DNA of 64,000 nt from assembly GCA_013399855.1 (NCBI GenBank), contig VXAY01005255.1, forward strand, positions 866,114-930,113. Direction: 5' to 3'. Position 1 is the stretch's first letter. Every line of letters begins with the position of its first letter. The translations under genes and the position numbers were made by a program. This DNA comes from Oxyruncus cristatus (taxonomy: Eukaryota; Chordata; Aves; Passeriformes; Cotingidae). Below the pieces are notes generated by a model. The model worked only from the letters and a program-made list of their open reading frames with translations, did no database searches and had not been told where the DNA came from. Below are positions 23,383 to 36,455 of this stretch, piece after piece.

Positions 23383-25799
23383 AAAATAATTAGACCATAG
23401 AGTCATTCAGTGTGAACTGCTTAATTGTGAAGTGGTTTAGTTAGGATTTTAGGGCCTGAGCATTTGCAATAATCAGCTCCATTAGAGCTTCTGCTTTTAA
23501 TACTTTTTAAAAAAGCAACAAAAGAATTGTCCTGGCCTACCAGGACATTGGTTATATACAGCCATAAATGTTTTATTTTAAAACACATGTGAAAAGCCTC
23601 CCTCTATTAAAATAAAAGTTGAAGAGGAACTAGAAGGTTCCTTATTCCTCATTTATTCCCTGCATAAGGGAGGGCTTGGCCAAGCAGGGGTTTGCTTTTT
23701 GGGGAAGCCAGACCTGGGAGCATTGCTAAGGGATGCTCTTGTTCTTTTTTTACAGTAGGCTGGTGCGGCTTCAATGCTAACTGGTGCCTTCAGCCCTCTT
23801 GGCAGACTCCAGCTTGCCTGTGCCCTCTGCTTTGCCATGGTGTACCTTAGTTCATGGAAACAGCCTGAGACCTGCATTTAACATGAGTGGGAAGCCGAGA
23901 GTGCTCAGGAGTGAATGTGGTGGCTGAGCAGTTTCTCTTGTCTTGCCCCTTTCAGAACAACACTGGTACATTTCCTACTGACAACAGTCTCTTGGTCAGT
24001 GTTGCATTTTGACCCAGAGTTTCTGCCCAGAAGAATGCTTCTCCCAGTCACTCATGGAAGTGAAGAAGTCTTACTCTGAATGGCAAAAGTGGATGGAGCA
24101 ACATATCTTTCAAGTAGCACTCCCCAATCCTCCCTGCACCTCACTGCTGCACCTCTGCAGAAATGAGGAACTGCCCTGCCTTCCTGCCCCATCACTTTCC
24201 CTACTTCATTGATTTTATTGAGATTTCCAGATAAAGCTTCTCTTTCCTTATAAAACCTCTTTGCTTAAATTAAGAACAGTGCTGAAGGCAAGAAGAATCT
24301 TACAGAGAAACTGGGACCCAATGCAGAGCATACAAGACAAGTGAATTTTCTGTTTCTTAGTAATGGCCAAATTCTTGCAAACCCTGACAAAATAAGTGTA
24401 TGCCGGCCAGCTTATGCTTTGGTTTGTGGACAGGAGTAGGGCTCTGATTCTGCATGTTCGTGTGTATGAGCAACTTCTTGCATCTGTGGAGGGCTGGTGA
24501 AACTACCTACAATTGTAAACTGCTTTTAATGTGTAGGAACTGGGCATTTTTATGGCCAGATTGCCTTTGTTATCTGCTGGGAAAATCTTCTTGCATTAGT
24601 TTCTCCCTGTTCTCTCAGGAAGGGCTACATAGTCACTCAAGCAATCTCTGCTGGCTTTCCGGCAGTTCTCCTTCTTTCTACTTTCATGTGCTAATGTGCT
24701 ATAGGGGGTCCTGGCAGGGGCCAAAGGGTAAAGTTGCTCTTCATCACATTTCACATGAGCCTGCAGATCCTCACATGACACAAGAACCAGCTCTCTGTGA
24801 CAGGGGAAGGGTGGAGAGCTCTCTCCTCTCTCTGGACAGGTAGCCATATGCTTCTTTTTGCACTGGACACCCTCCAGACCAAAATCTGTCTTTCACCCTC
24901 ACTGAACCTCTCTAACCCTCCCATCCTCAGCCATCTCTGCAGCATGGATTCACTTGTCTTACCGAAAGGTCTGTGGACATACAAATGCAGCTTGCTGGCA
25001 GACATGCCCACAGCATGGCAAGGGTGATGGGGATGGGGAGAGAGGTACTCAGAGCATTACTGGCAAGATTTTATTGGTCAGACTGGTGCCACCTACACGC
25101 AAAACAGAAAGTCTGCCACCAGGGAAGAGCTGGGCTCCACTATTTTTTTTACGTGAGCAAACACTGACATTGTATGTACCCTGCCAGGCTTATAGTGATA
25201 GAAAGTCCCTTTGAGGTGTGATTTGGCAGCACGTTGAGTCTGACAACCTATAACCTCAAGTGCTTGTTGCCTGTAAAATGTGCCTGTGGTGACAGGGCAC
25301 AAGGGGCAGACCCTGCTTCCAACCTCGGGTCTGGGATAGCTCCTGCCTGGCTGTAGGCATCCACCAAAGCAGTGAGTTAGGTGGGACCCAGCCCAGCCTG
25401 GGAAGGGGGACTGCAGGGGGATCAGGCCTTCCTGGAAGGCAACTGGTGTGCCTCAGGGTGGAGTGTTGCTACTGCTCTCTCCTCTTTTACACCTCTTTCT
25501 TCTTACTTTGCAAATGGATCTTTTTGTTTTTACTTTTCAAAATGACTCCTGCTTTCATCCCCTGTTGCAGGCACCTGGAAGCCGTGCATTTTGTTGCCAT
25601 GGGCAGAGCTAGGCTCTCCTATGGTGCTAACCAGGCTATTCAATTCTGTATGCAAGTCAGCTTCTATAGCTGGGTCCACCCCACGTGTTCAAAATAAGCA
25701 GTAGCGTTCACTCTGGGTGGTTGGATTAAATTAGTGGGTAGTTTAATAGGAGTGCTGAATCCTTATGATAACAAATACTGCGCAGCTTTATCTTGTAAC

Positions 25800-25852
25800 A
25801 CTTTTAAAGCAAGTTTAGAGTTCCAATACTTTTAAAGCAAGTTTAGAGTTCC
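25800..25852. repeat. Exact tandem duplication (25-bp copies, period 28)
   Basis: ACTTTTAAAGCAAGTTTAGA plus GTTCC is present at 25800-25824 and, after the three bases AAT, again without a mismatch at 25828-25852. Complete identity suggests a young duplication, or two copies kept alike. Confidence 0.97.
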
Positions 25853-26466
25853 TAAAATTAGTTATTTCCATGCAACTATAATAAAATTACTGTTCCCCAA
25901 GCCTCTTACAAAGCAAAATATTCAGGATTTTTTCTAGGTTTATCTCTGGGTTTAGGTATTTCATCAAGTTATTATAGGGGGTAGATTTACCAGAAAACCT
26001 ATTGGCTGGGTGATAGTATGACCTGAGCAACTGGAGATGAACAAACAATCAGAGTCCTGGGACTGGGAGAAGCAGTGTACTACCTATGGTGAAGGACAAA
26101 ACATTTGGAAATGGACCTGTATTTTGCTCTGAGGTGAAAGAAAAAATGCCCCCTACTTTGAAACACCCTTCTAGTATAGGATGACAGCGAGAAATTCCAA
26201 GACAGCCTCCTTTTCCTTCTCTTCCAGAAGATTCATTTAGATGGCTCCCCCTGTGATACCTGTCTATTCTAATAATCAGGGTCTTACAAGCTAAGTAATG
26301 CAAATTTTTACAATTCAAACTTCTAATGCATCCAGAAATTCAATAGAAAATTGCTTTTTTAAATGTCCTATCTCACATGGAAGTGGAGAAAATCTGAAAT
26401 TAATTCTTAAACTCAAATTTTATGTCTTAGCTTAGCCCAGATGAACCATCCATCTATGACTATATT

Positions 26467-26735
26467 ATCACAGACTATGCTGAGTTGGAAGGGACCCACA
26501 AGGATCATTGAGTCCAACTCTTAACCCTGCACAGAACCATCCCCAAGCGTCACAACATGTGCCTGAGAGTATCAACCAAACACTGCTTCAACTCTGTCAG
26601 GCTTGGTGCTGTGACCACTTTCTTGGGGAGCCTGTTCCAGCACCCAACCACCCTCTGGATGAAGAATCTTTTTCTAACATCCAGCCTAAACCTCCCTGAC
26701 AGAACTTTAGGCCGTAGGTCTCCCAGGACAACTCA
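26467..26735 (-). mobile_element. CR1 LINE 3' fragment, divergent variant
   Basis: Minus-strand CR1. It shows a decayed tail (ATCACAGACTATG), then TGAGTTGGAAGGGACCCACA, AGGATCATTGAGTCCAACTC, a CACAACATGTGCCTGAGAG phrase, and TCTGTCAGGCTTGGTGCTGT further in. This wording differs from the CTAGTTCCA-type copies at 1902, 16802 and 45550, so it is a different CR1 subfamily. It fades out near 26.73 kb. Confidence 0.92.
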
Positions 26736-29700
26736 AGTCTACACAACCTGTCAGTTCTCATATGCTTAAGAAATACCTTAAACTGAATGTTTCACCAGTA
26801 TTTGTGGCAGATATACATCTACACTTTGAGTGTGGGGGTGATGCCACACATTGATTCATAAAGAGCAGCTAATGTAACTGTTCTCCAGTTGCCGGTCATA
26901 CTACCAATCGGCAGCTGCTCCTCTCTTGTTGTGAGAGTGAAACTCTTTTTTTTTTTTTTTCTCTGTACCTTTTTTGTGACTGTATCTGTAGAAGTTTACT
27001 TTTATGTATGGGTGTGTTTCTTACATCCATGGGAGAGCATAGCGATGCTGTGTGAGATCAGTTATATTTTTACTTGTTCAAAATCCTCAATTTGAAGAAA
27101 ATCACGTAGTCCTAGATATCAACCTTTGCACTAAGTCATATCCTAATCTTTTACCCAAGCAATGTCCTTAAGGAAACACTGCCCTCATGGCAGTGAGATA
27201 AGCAGCTTGATCCATTTGATCTACAAATCGAAGATATTTTGTGCAGGGAGGTATTGTATGCAAAGCACTCTTTTTTTTTCTAGAGATGGTGGTTATTTTC
27301 TCATTGTCCATCAGTACATGAACAACATAGTCAGAACTGAAACAATATGGATAGGTGCTTTCTCTAAAATTACAGACGAGCCATTAGCAACGATATGGGT
27401 GTTTTATAATGCTCTCCTATTTATTTCCAGCGTTAGGTGTGGTCACTGCTCAGAAATCTGCATATCTTTATGCTTTACAATGACATGATGACGAAGTACC
27501 AACACTTCCAGGAATTTTAGAGAACAACTAAATTCTGGGGAGAGGTTTACTTACTTCATGTGTGTTTGACTTGCTTAGAGAATTGGATGGGTTATTTGCC
27601 TCATGCAGCAAGGACCAAATCTTCACTCTGCAACTGTCTGCTTCAGTGGGAGTCTTACTTGGGGAAGGACTCTGGGTTTTGCTGGTCAGAAGGAAGTTAC
27701 TCTTTTTATAGGATCAGAAAAGCATGCAGTTCTGTGTGCAGCAATTAAATATCCCTCTCACTGTACAAGAGAAAACCATCACTTTAGATTAGTTGTCTTT
27801 TAGATGTTTTTCCTTTTGCCGTTAGACTAATTTAACCTTATCCCTTTCTGTGAATCCTGATTTGCTCTACGCCGGGGTGGGGGGTGGATATGTGTGTACT
27901 TACTGAATATGTGTCATATGGTATCCTGCCACAGAACATTAATGAGCAGTGCTCTTACGTGGACTGCAGGCCCCATGTTGCTATCAAAAAGGCAAAACGT
28001 CTGTATGTAGGAGAGAAAAGATATATGAATTAAGAAAAATTTGTATCTCTGAAATGTGGCTTTATAGCTGTCAGAGTAAATGTAATGTTTGCAGCCTATT
28101 ATTGCCATATATGAAGTGGTTCCATAGCCTGAGGAAGAACAGACTTGAGCTGAAGAAAAGGCACCCACATTTGCTTTTATTCCCTTTCTACACCAGCACT
28201 GAATTTCAGAGAGCAGAGAAGTTTCAGAGGATGGGTAGAAGAGAATGAACAACATCATGTTTATCATGTTCACTCAGGAGACAACAGTCATGTCCACTTG
28301 TATCGCTCTGTATTTTGAAGGCCTTCTAAAGGAGGCAGGACACCAGTCCATCGGTCCATCATTCTTGTTGGATAATCACAGTCTAGTTTTCTGGTGAAAG
28401 AAAATGTGAAGCAGAAGGTAGGCAATGACAGTATCAGCCTTAAAACACACTTCCTTCCAAGCACCAAGATTTCATTTTAGTAGCGAATGTGACCTAAACT
28501 TCATCCTTTCTGCACACAAAAGATGCTCCCTTGAGACAAATTATGCTTCAACCTATACAGCATGCATACCTGTCAGGGCGAAACAGTGACACCCAACTTG
28601 CGGTCTTGCAGCTAACCCAGCTGGCTTGCAATTAGGCATCTGGCAACTTGAGCTGGACTTAGCAGTGTGCATGTTCCCATCTGACCTATGTTGTCCCACT
28701 TAAACATAATGAAGACATATTGTAAAGCATAAGTTTTCCATTTTTGATCAAGATATCTCTGTGAACATGCAAATTGCTTCTTAGAGGATCTGCTAAAGCA
28801 GACTAAGCCAGCCTACTGTCAGTACGCTTGCTTTCAATTCACAAGGCTCTGCAACCTTCCATATGAAAACATTTAAGTGTCCACAAATCAAATCTGAAAA
28901 CTTTCATTGTAAAAAAATTGCCATATTTATACCCTTATATTTCCTCAGTCATTCTTTAGTAGCCTCCTCAGCCACTCCACCTGCTTCTTATTTTCTTTAG
29001 CCTAGAACGGCATGAGCTCAAACTCAGACTGTAGGGCACATACTACACCTCAGGATCACAGCAAGAGGCAGAAATGTACACAGAAACATTTGTCAGTGGA
29101 AAAATAATAGTGACACAGCTACATGGAGGCAGATAATCCTGGTGGATCAAATAAATCTTTTCCCCAAACAGTCTTGAAATCTGTCAAAATAGGATGGATA
29201 CAATAAGAGTAAAATCAAATGCTTTATTTCTTCCTGTTGTGGCTGCCTGTATTTCTGTAGTTCAAAATTAGCATATAAACTACAGAAAGTAGCTTTTACT
29301 TCTCCAGGGGCCTACTTGCTAGTGCTCCCCACATTCCCTTACAGTAACTACTTGAAAAACATGTGCCTAGGGCCTTCTAATGAAGCCTCTAGGTACTTCA
29401 TTGGAGCCTACAATGCTTTTATTACAAAAAATCCTTTCAAACTGATTTCCATAGTTGGTTTTTTTTCCCTTGGAGGATGTAAGTTTGCTTGTTTTTTTCT
29501 TGGAGAGGATCTTTCCATTTGCTGATGATAATTGCCCAGCATTACTAGACAGATGCAGTATTTGCCTTCAGAAGCCACTGACTTTTGGAGTGGGGATGCC
29601 TCCTGTTTTATTGTATGTGTACACACCTAGGTATGTATACACACATATTTCATATAATTCAGATGTGGTTTGGTGATGTGTTAAAGCTCAAGTGTGTATA

Positions 29701-30058
29701 GTTCTTGGTGAAAAATACCTTGAACCTATAATAGGAAATGTCGGGTGCGTATAGACACCTGCCTGTTTCAAATGTGTTCGAAGTGGTTTGGTAGTTAACT
29801 TTCTGTCAGTAGACTTTACACTAGATCACCATTACCTGTCCAAATCCAACCATCCACAGTTATTGCAGCTGGTTTTGCTATTCTTTCTAGGTCATGGTCT
29901 TTGCCACCCAGGACAGTGCCCTCCAGTTATTGCTCAGTGCTTCTACTTTCTTTTTGCTGTTTGCCTCCACTGGGTTTTTGTTAGCTATGCCTGTCTGCCC
30001 TGAACCTTTTTTTGCAGCTGGTGTCTGCCATGTGCCTTTCCTTGGTTACTTTTCTCTG
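26736..30058. other. Unique non-coding DNA
   Basis: No gene or dispersed repeat recognised. The longest open frames (119 codons minus at 27914-28273; 108 codons plus at 27162-27488) overlap others on the opposite strand and match no family. The segment carries a T17 run and CA/TA-rich wording at 29615-29650. Confidence 0.6.
26946..26962. repeat. T17 homopolymer
   Basis: Uninterrupted run of 17 T on the plus strand. Confidence 0.93.
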
Positions 30059-30402
30059 AATAGAATCGTATCACCAGCTGGGTTGGAAGGGACCTCTGAG
30101 ATCATCAAGTCCAGCCCTTGATCCAACACCACCATGGTTTCTAGACCATGGCACTAAGTGCCACATCCAGTCTCATCTTAAAAATCTCCAGGGACAGAGA
30201 ATCCATCACTTCCCTGGGCAGCCCATTCCAATGCCTGATTACCTTCTCTGTAACCACTTCTTCCTGATATCTAACCTAAACCTCCCCTGGCAGAGCTTAA
30301 GCCTATGCCCTCTTGTCTTACTGATAGTTGCCTGGGAGAAAAGACCAACCCCCCCCGACTACAACTTCCTCTCACCTGAACCTTCTCTTCTCCAGGCTAA
30401 AC
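30059..30402 (-). mobile_element. CR1 LINE 3' fragment
   Basis: Minus-strand CR1 of the variant reading CTGGGTTGGAAGGGACCTC, GAGATCATCAAGTCC, then CTAGACCATGGCACTAAGTG. It continues through the ORF2 C-terminal region (CCAATGCCTGATTACC; CTAACCTAAACCTCCCCTGG; GCCCTCTTGTCTTACTGA) and stops at CTTCTCCAGGCTAAAC. It is a close relative of the shorter copy at 40410 and is 5'-truncated near 30.40 kb. Confidence 0.95.
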
Positions 30403-33400
30403 AAGATGTCCTGTCTTATATTAGAATTCTGCGCCACTGAAAGACTTTGGATTTTCCAAAATACCTAGTATAGTAGCACCTTATTGCCAATGCAAACCAT
30501 CCCACACTGTATACACAACATTCTTATCTTCATGATCCAGCTTTACCCAGTGGAGTCCAGATGGATAGGGGTAGATGCTTTAGTCCTGCTGGGGGTCTGG
30601 CTAGGAAGGCTGTTTTGCAGCAAGATGCCTCTTTCTGAACCCTAGTTACAGAGATGCTTCAGCAGAGGAGGTGAGGGTATGGCACAGAGGTAAGGCCAGC
30701 TGTCCTTAGAGGACCTACAAGAGCTCTGAGGTTGTCAGTGGCCAGTCTGGCATTGGGGCAGGGAACCTTTCCTGTACTACAGCAAGCCTGACTGCAGCCC
30801 AGGAAGTGAAGAGCAGTTGTTTCATGAGTTCAGGAACAGAGCCAGTCCCCCTGATCCTTGCAAAAGGGGAAGTCCAAAGATAAGGAACAGAGTCCCAAGG
30901 CAGAGAAGGAAAATGGTTGGGTATTTCCTTAGTTCACGTGTGTCCACAGAAAGGTCCAAAACCAAGACAGAGCCACCAGCCCAGGTAAGATGCTCATTTC
31001 CAGTGTTTTCTTCCCCCTCTTTTGAACATTTTGTTTCAAGAGCAGCACAGCACTGATACTTTTGCTACTTCTTCAACTTCTCCTGCCCCCATAGCTTCTC
31101 ATCTCTGACCAGAGCCAGGAGTACACAACAATGCTCTTCTGACCCCAGACATGTACACCTGTACCTCCTTGCTGGTCTGAAGGGTTTACCCCAGGCCCAT
31201 TACAGCAGCTGGTCCCCAACACTTCCAGGGAAAGTCTGCCTGGCCCTCCAGACTCTGGTTTCCGGAAAACTACCTTCTCTCTAGTCCCAGGGATGTTCCG
31301 TTGGCTGGTCTTGTGAGGGGTACATAGCAGAGATTAAAACACTTGGATGCATGTGTGTACACAGATATATGTGTACATACAATGGAGAGCCATTATGATG
31401 GTTTGACCAGAAAAAGGCTTTGATGAAGTGAAAGTAGCCTGGGCCTCTACTTAGCTCTTCCTGATCTTCACCAATCATTCAGCCTGTGTATCACAGCTCA
31501 TACTGTTGCACTTCAACTCAGCACAGCGCTGTATTGCTCCCTGTACTGGCCCTGGGATAGAATGGTTCCCCTGCTAAGGTCTCCTCCTGATCAGCTGTCC
31601 AGAGACTTGGGCCCAGGAGAGCTGACCTGGAGACCAGCTCTGCCTGTGCTGGGAACATGGCTGCCCCAAAGCATCAAGAGCTAGCTGGTGTGTGCCATCC
31701 CTGCCTGTCTCCCTGGTGAATCAGAAGCACAGTGGAGCAAGACCTTTGTAGAAGGACAGCTGCCCACTGAGCTAGCCCAGTTTGCCGATTGCTAGCAGCA
31801 GTCGTCCTTAAATAGCACAGGGTGGGAACACAGCTGGGGTGTGGATGATGGCTGCTTTAATTTTCTTGCTTGAGGAGAATAGAAACCTGTGGTTGAAACC
31901 AGACAGCAAGGCCCAGGTGTGCCTCTTGTCCTGGAGGCCGGCTGCTCTGGGGTGGCTGAGCAGTAAGTTTATGGGGGGAGGCAGGAGCTACCCGGTTGTC
32001 CATGGGGGTCATGTTCTGGGTGAATGCTGCTCACAGTTCAGAGCAGAGGTTCCTGCCCTTGCTGTTGCATGCATTACATCACTGCAGTGAGCATTGGGAG
32101 ATACTTCAGGTGGTGGAGGCATAACAGTGTGCATAGGAAAATCAGCCTCTTGCACTTCAGCGCCTGGCATCCCTTGTACCTTTAATCATCCTCTCCAGCC
32201 ACATATTTTAGGGCCAAGTAAGTAATGCAGCACTAAGTCTGCCACTGACCCTCTCTTGGAGTTGTAGAGGTGAGACAATCCAAGAAGCACTGTAAGGTAA
32301 CCATAAGAATTTCTAGTCCTAGCTGCTAAACAGCCTCCATCCCCTCTCTGTCACTGTTCCCCATGTCTCCAGGTGCAAAGCTCTTTCTTTTTCTTTTTTT
32401 TTTTTTTTTTTCCCACGGTTTGCACTTTCTTTTCATTAAATGGATGATTATTTCTGAGGATGGGATATCAAGGATTGCAGAAAACCTGGAAAAAAAGAAG
32501 GTGCATTTGAAGACAGCAATAAAGCAGGAAACACAGAAAGACTGTTATTTCTTCCTCGTTTCTGCACAGTTCAGAGTTATAACCAGCACCCCCAACGAGT
32601 ACCTGATATAGTGGTGATTAGCCAGGACTTCCCCACATCTCAGTGGTGCATGCTGGTACAGAGACAGCTGGTCCCACCTGTCCAAGTCACACCAGCTGTC
32701 TTCTCTTCCTGATGTCACAGATAGTGTTCAGAACTATTGCTTAGGTGAAGGAAAACCAGGTGGTACAGTGGTGATTAAATTCCCATTTGACCCTCCATTG
32801 TGTCTGATGACCAAGTGCATTCTGAACCACACAGACACTGTGGAAGTCATTGTAACAGATGAGCTCTGGCAGCATATCAGGTTGCAGGGAAGCAGGTTAG
32901 ATGAAGTGTGGGAGAGCAAGTGGCACAGTTCTGCTTCATACTGGTGTAAAACGACAAGGTTGCATGATCTCGATAATTTGGTAATGACCTTTTTTTAAAC
33001 CAGGCACGCCACTGCAGCATAAGCCAGCTTTGCTGAAGGGTCCAGTGATATAAAGCTCTGGCTCTAGGGCTGCTGTGACTTGAGGTATAGGACCTAAAGA
33101 ACAGATCTGCAATTTACTGGATTTTTGTGTGTGTGTAATACATGAATGGTAATGTGAACATTGCTTTTTGCCTTTCAAAAATAGAAGGCCTTTTCACCAG
33201 TTGTAGCCCTTACCATTCTGCTGTCTTGTTAATTTTAAATGTGTTTCTTATTCATTATTGCACATAGCAGTGCTGCAGTAATTTATCCCTAATTCACACA
33301 AGTTTTCTGGAGTAGAGACACACCCTTCCTATGTATTTATTACCTAGTTGCACAGAGAATTTTGAACAATTCACGTATCTGAATATTACACAGCTCACAC

Positions 33401-36030
33401 AATGCCTCAGCCTCAGAGGGATTCATTATCATCCCTAACTCTTTCCTCAACCTGATTTTCAACTTTCACCCAAGACTAAATATCGTGCAAAATCCGGCTT
33501 TTACTCCCATTGCATGTGACAACATCAGGTACAACATCAGGAATGTCTGTTGCTTCTCTTACTTAAGGTGGAGATGGATTACCACCTAGACAGGTCTGTC
33601 GGCTAAAGGGGCTGCAGAACTCTGCCTGTGCTCTTCCAATCAGGGAAGTTACAGGCACAGTAACCACCTGTGGCCATTACAGTGCAACAGAAAGAGCGGG
33701 CTATTAGTTTCTTACTATTCATTTCCATTTTTGCTTCCCACGCTCTTTACCAGCTGATTTCTCTACCTTTTTTTTTCTTTCTTTTTTTCACTGTTATCTA
33801 AATTTAAAGTAAATTTATCTCCTTTCCCTGCTGGGTGTAGATTAGGTATAATTTGGAGAAGATATCTTTGAAATTATACAGGTGATCTGTCATTTATTCC
33901 ACACCATTCAGCACTCTATTGACCAGAGCACAAGGGTTTATCTTTCCTGTAAATTACAAATATTGGAATTAATAGGTAAATGGACTTCTGGGGTATGTTA
34001 CAATCAGTGTGCTATTCTTTCTTCATTAATGCCCTGTCCATCTTCCTCAAGACCTGGGTAAACCCCTATTTATGCAACTATACGAATGAAGGGGAAAAGA
34101 TTTCTAAGACCCATTCATTCCCCTTAGAAGGAGAGGAGCAAGCAGGCCTATTGCAAACCACTTTCATCTTGTCAGCATCAGTAAAAGATATAAATAAACT
34201 GGAGTTTTGCTTTCCATCACTTGCCTTCTTTTCTCTGGATGACAGCGTTCATTTTTTGAGATCCGCTTATTCTCTGTAGCAGTTTTTCCTCCGTATGGGT
34301 TTATAATACTAAATGGGGCAATGACATACAGCTGGATCATAAGACAAGGATGTTTAATGGGTCATCGTCAGTATCTGAGGTAGAAGGCAAATATAAGACC
34401 CAACTCAAAAAAAAGATTACCTAGAAACAAAGTGTGGTCATAGCTGGCATAGTTAGTTGATCAAGTTAAAAATCCTGATCCGTAATTTACCAAACAGTCC
34501 TAAGAAGTGTCATTAAGATGAAAATAATAGAATCATAGAGGAAGTCTTCAAAACACACAAAATGTGATAAAGGGGATTTTCCTGCACAGAAGTTAAACTG
34601 ATGAGTTTGAATTTGGACAATTTGTATTTCAGAAAGATATCTATCTAATCCTGCATCAGAATCCCACTGCCTGTGTTGTGAGGTCAACAGAAACCTGTTT
34701 TCTGAACCTGTATCTCTCTGGGGCTGTCTGAAGGCTCCAGCTGGACATGGCAGAACTGTCCCTCATGGTCTGGAGGGTTTGTGCCACAATATGATACATT
34801 TCAAATAACACCTCAGCTGAATCCCCTTGGTTCAAAAGTTCTCCTTTCTATTACGGAGAAACAACAACATGACGCTCAAGCTCCTATACCTGTTGCTCAA
34901 TTTCTTACCCTTCAATTCTGACTCAAGAGGGGACAGTTAACCAGGTAGCTGTTGTGAGGATGGGGGAAGAGGAGCTATCCAAAACTTTCAAAACTGCTCT
35001 GATGCGGATATGAGTATTTGGGCAAAAGAGCCGGAGAAACACCAGATTGTAAGGATTGGGATAGTTTAATAGGCATATCACCACCTTTCTTGCAACAACA
35101 TGACACTGTATAAAAAACTCCAAACCTTATGACTCCCTTACCACCACCCTGACAGCCATAACTAGACCTCAGATATGAAGTGCTTGCAGTGTTCCTCTCC
35201 TCTTTCTGCATGTAGTCCAAAACTATGAATGGATGTTTCTATTTATGGAAATCTAATATTACACACACACAAAAAGAATAAGTAGAAAAGCTGAAGGAAG
35301 ATGGTGAGAGGACGAGAGTTCAGATTATTCAGTAGAGTGACCCAGGTTGCCAAGACAAAATAGATATTTGTTGGCATTTTGCCCTCGCACTCTGTCCTTC
35401 CTAGTCATTCTTATCCTGGATATAACTAATAGCTGTCTAGAGATCTCTTTGTATGTAGTCACAATATTATTTTGCTATAAAATACCCTTGGGATATAGAG
35501 TGGATATGCAGAAATTGCTTAGCTTGTGGAAAGATTTCTTCTAATATTTCTTTGGAAATTGAGGAACGTGACACCTAACTGCAACTCTAAATATCTTTTA
35601 ACCATGATAGCAAGGTTGTAGCTACCCATGCAAGAAATCAACCAGTTTAAGGAAACTAGTGGAAATACAAGGACTTGGCAGTGGTCATGTTGCTTTCATA
35701 ATCTCTCTTCTTGCTGTCACTCCTTACTGAGAGAAGCTGGGGACTATCTGTCCTTGTTTCCATTCCTAAAATTATCTGGAATAAATTCCCTTTGGATCCT
35801 GTGTGGTTGATTCAATGTTAAATCAGTTTTTCTGGACTTAATTTGTTTTCCTTCATCAGAATCAAGCCCACTGTTACTGCCTTTGCCCTTTCCCTGCTCT
35901 ACGTACCCTGTATGGGCATTGCTGTGCATGTTTTATTTGTATCCCGGGGTTATCTTTCTGCCAGTACCATTCCTCCCTTTTGTTTTTTTTTCCTCCTGCC
36001 CTCAAGCCATTGTACAATACCAAGTGCATC
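30403..36030. other. Unique non-coding DNA
   Basis: No gene recognised. The 30.6-32.1 kb part is somewhat GC-richer and contains an 83-codon plus frame (31839-32090) without a recognisable domain. A good splice-donor match (CAG/GTAAGA) lies at 30984, but no exon can be supported. T-rich runs occur at 32.4 kb and 33.77 kb, and an 11-base word (ACAACATCAGG) is duplicated at 33519-33541. Confidence 0.6.
32394..32411. repeat. T18 homopolymer
   Basis: Uninterrupted run of 18 T, preceded by TTTCTTTTTC-type pyrimidine sequence. Confidence 0.93.
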
Positions 36031-36455
36031 TGTTGTTTATTGATTTATGCAGGACTCTGAGACTGCGCTCCAGAAGACTTTTACAAGCAGAGAACGCTTC
36101 ATTTATAACTAGAATACTGGGACCTCTCGGCTGGAACGCAACAGCCGTATAACAGCGCCAGTAACACAACTCAACAGCTCTCAGAGAGAAGCTGGAGAAT
36201 ACCATATCTAATTGAAGCAGCAAGGGATTGCTAACTACTGTGGGAAGAATGTAATTGCTTATGCTGGAAACTGGCCAAGACGCTAGGGTTAACATTTCTT
36301 GTCTTACAAAACACACGCTGGGACCTTTAAATGGCTACCGCTAATTACCCCAAATAACATTGCTTAAACCACCTTTTACGATCACACCAGGGTATAAACT
36401 TTGTTATTATGAATGCATCCTTCAGACCGCTCTTTTTGCAGTCTGCCGCACAACA
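36031..36455 (+). mobile_element. Candidate solo LTR of an endogenous retrovirus-like element
   Basis: The 425-bp segment begins TGTTGT and ends ACAACA, a perfect 6-bp terminal inverted repeat with the TG...CA ends typical of LTRs. Near the right end lies GGTATAAACTTTG (TATA box or degenerate poly(A) context) followed by GACCGCTCTTTTTGCAGTCTGCCGCA, whose wording resembles the R/U5 end of avian LTRs as I remember it. About 12 CpGs fall inside, against almost none in the flanks, which suggests a later arrival. I see no internal retroviral coding region on either side, so it would be a solo LTR. No convincing target-site duplication flanks the proposed ends (GCATC versus AAGTA), so the boundaries, or the whole call, may be wrong. 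Just outside lies AATAAAG at 36476-36482. Confidence 0.42.

Larger units (their letters stand above)
17109..26466. other. Unique non-coding DNA
   Basis: No gene or dispersed repeat recognised over more than 9 kb. Open frames reach 148 codons (21379-21825, minus), 142 codons (21865-22293, minus) and 129 codons (24454-24843, plus). The 21.4-22.5 kb part is more GC-rich, which lengthens chance frames on both strands at once, and none resembles a known protein. Local palindromes, a C11 run and an exact tandem duplication are listed separately. The 22.94-23.5 kb part is AT-rich with many TTAAT/TAATTA words. Confidence 0.6.

Noticed and set aside
26508..26769. Plus-strand frames rich in Pro and His
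   Set aside because: They are antisense translations of the CR1 at 26467.
30984..30990. Strong splice-donor match CAG/GTAAGA
   Set aside because: The 80-codon frame around it matches nothing and no acceptor or partner exon can be supported; such matches are frequent by chance.
34527..34540. ATAGAATCATAGAG, resembling a CR1 3' tail
   Set aside because: Only 14 bases match and no CR1 3' UTR follows on either side.
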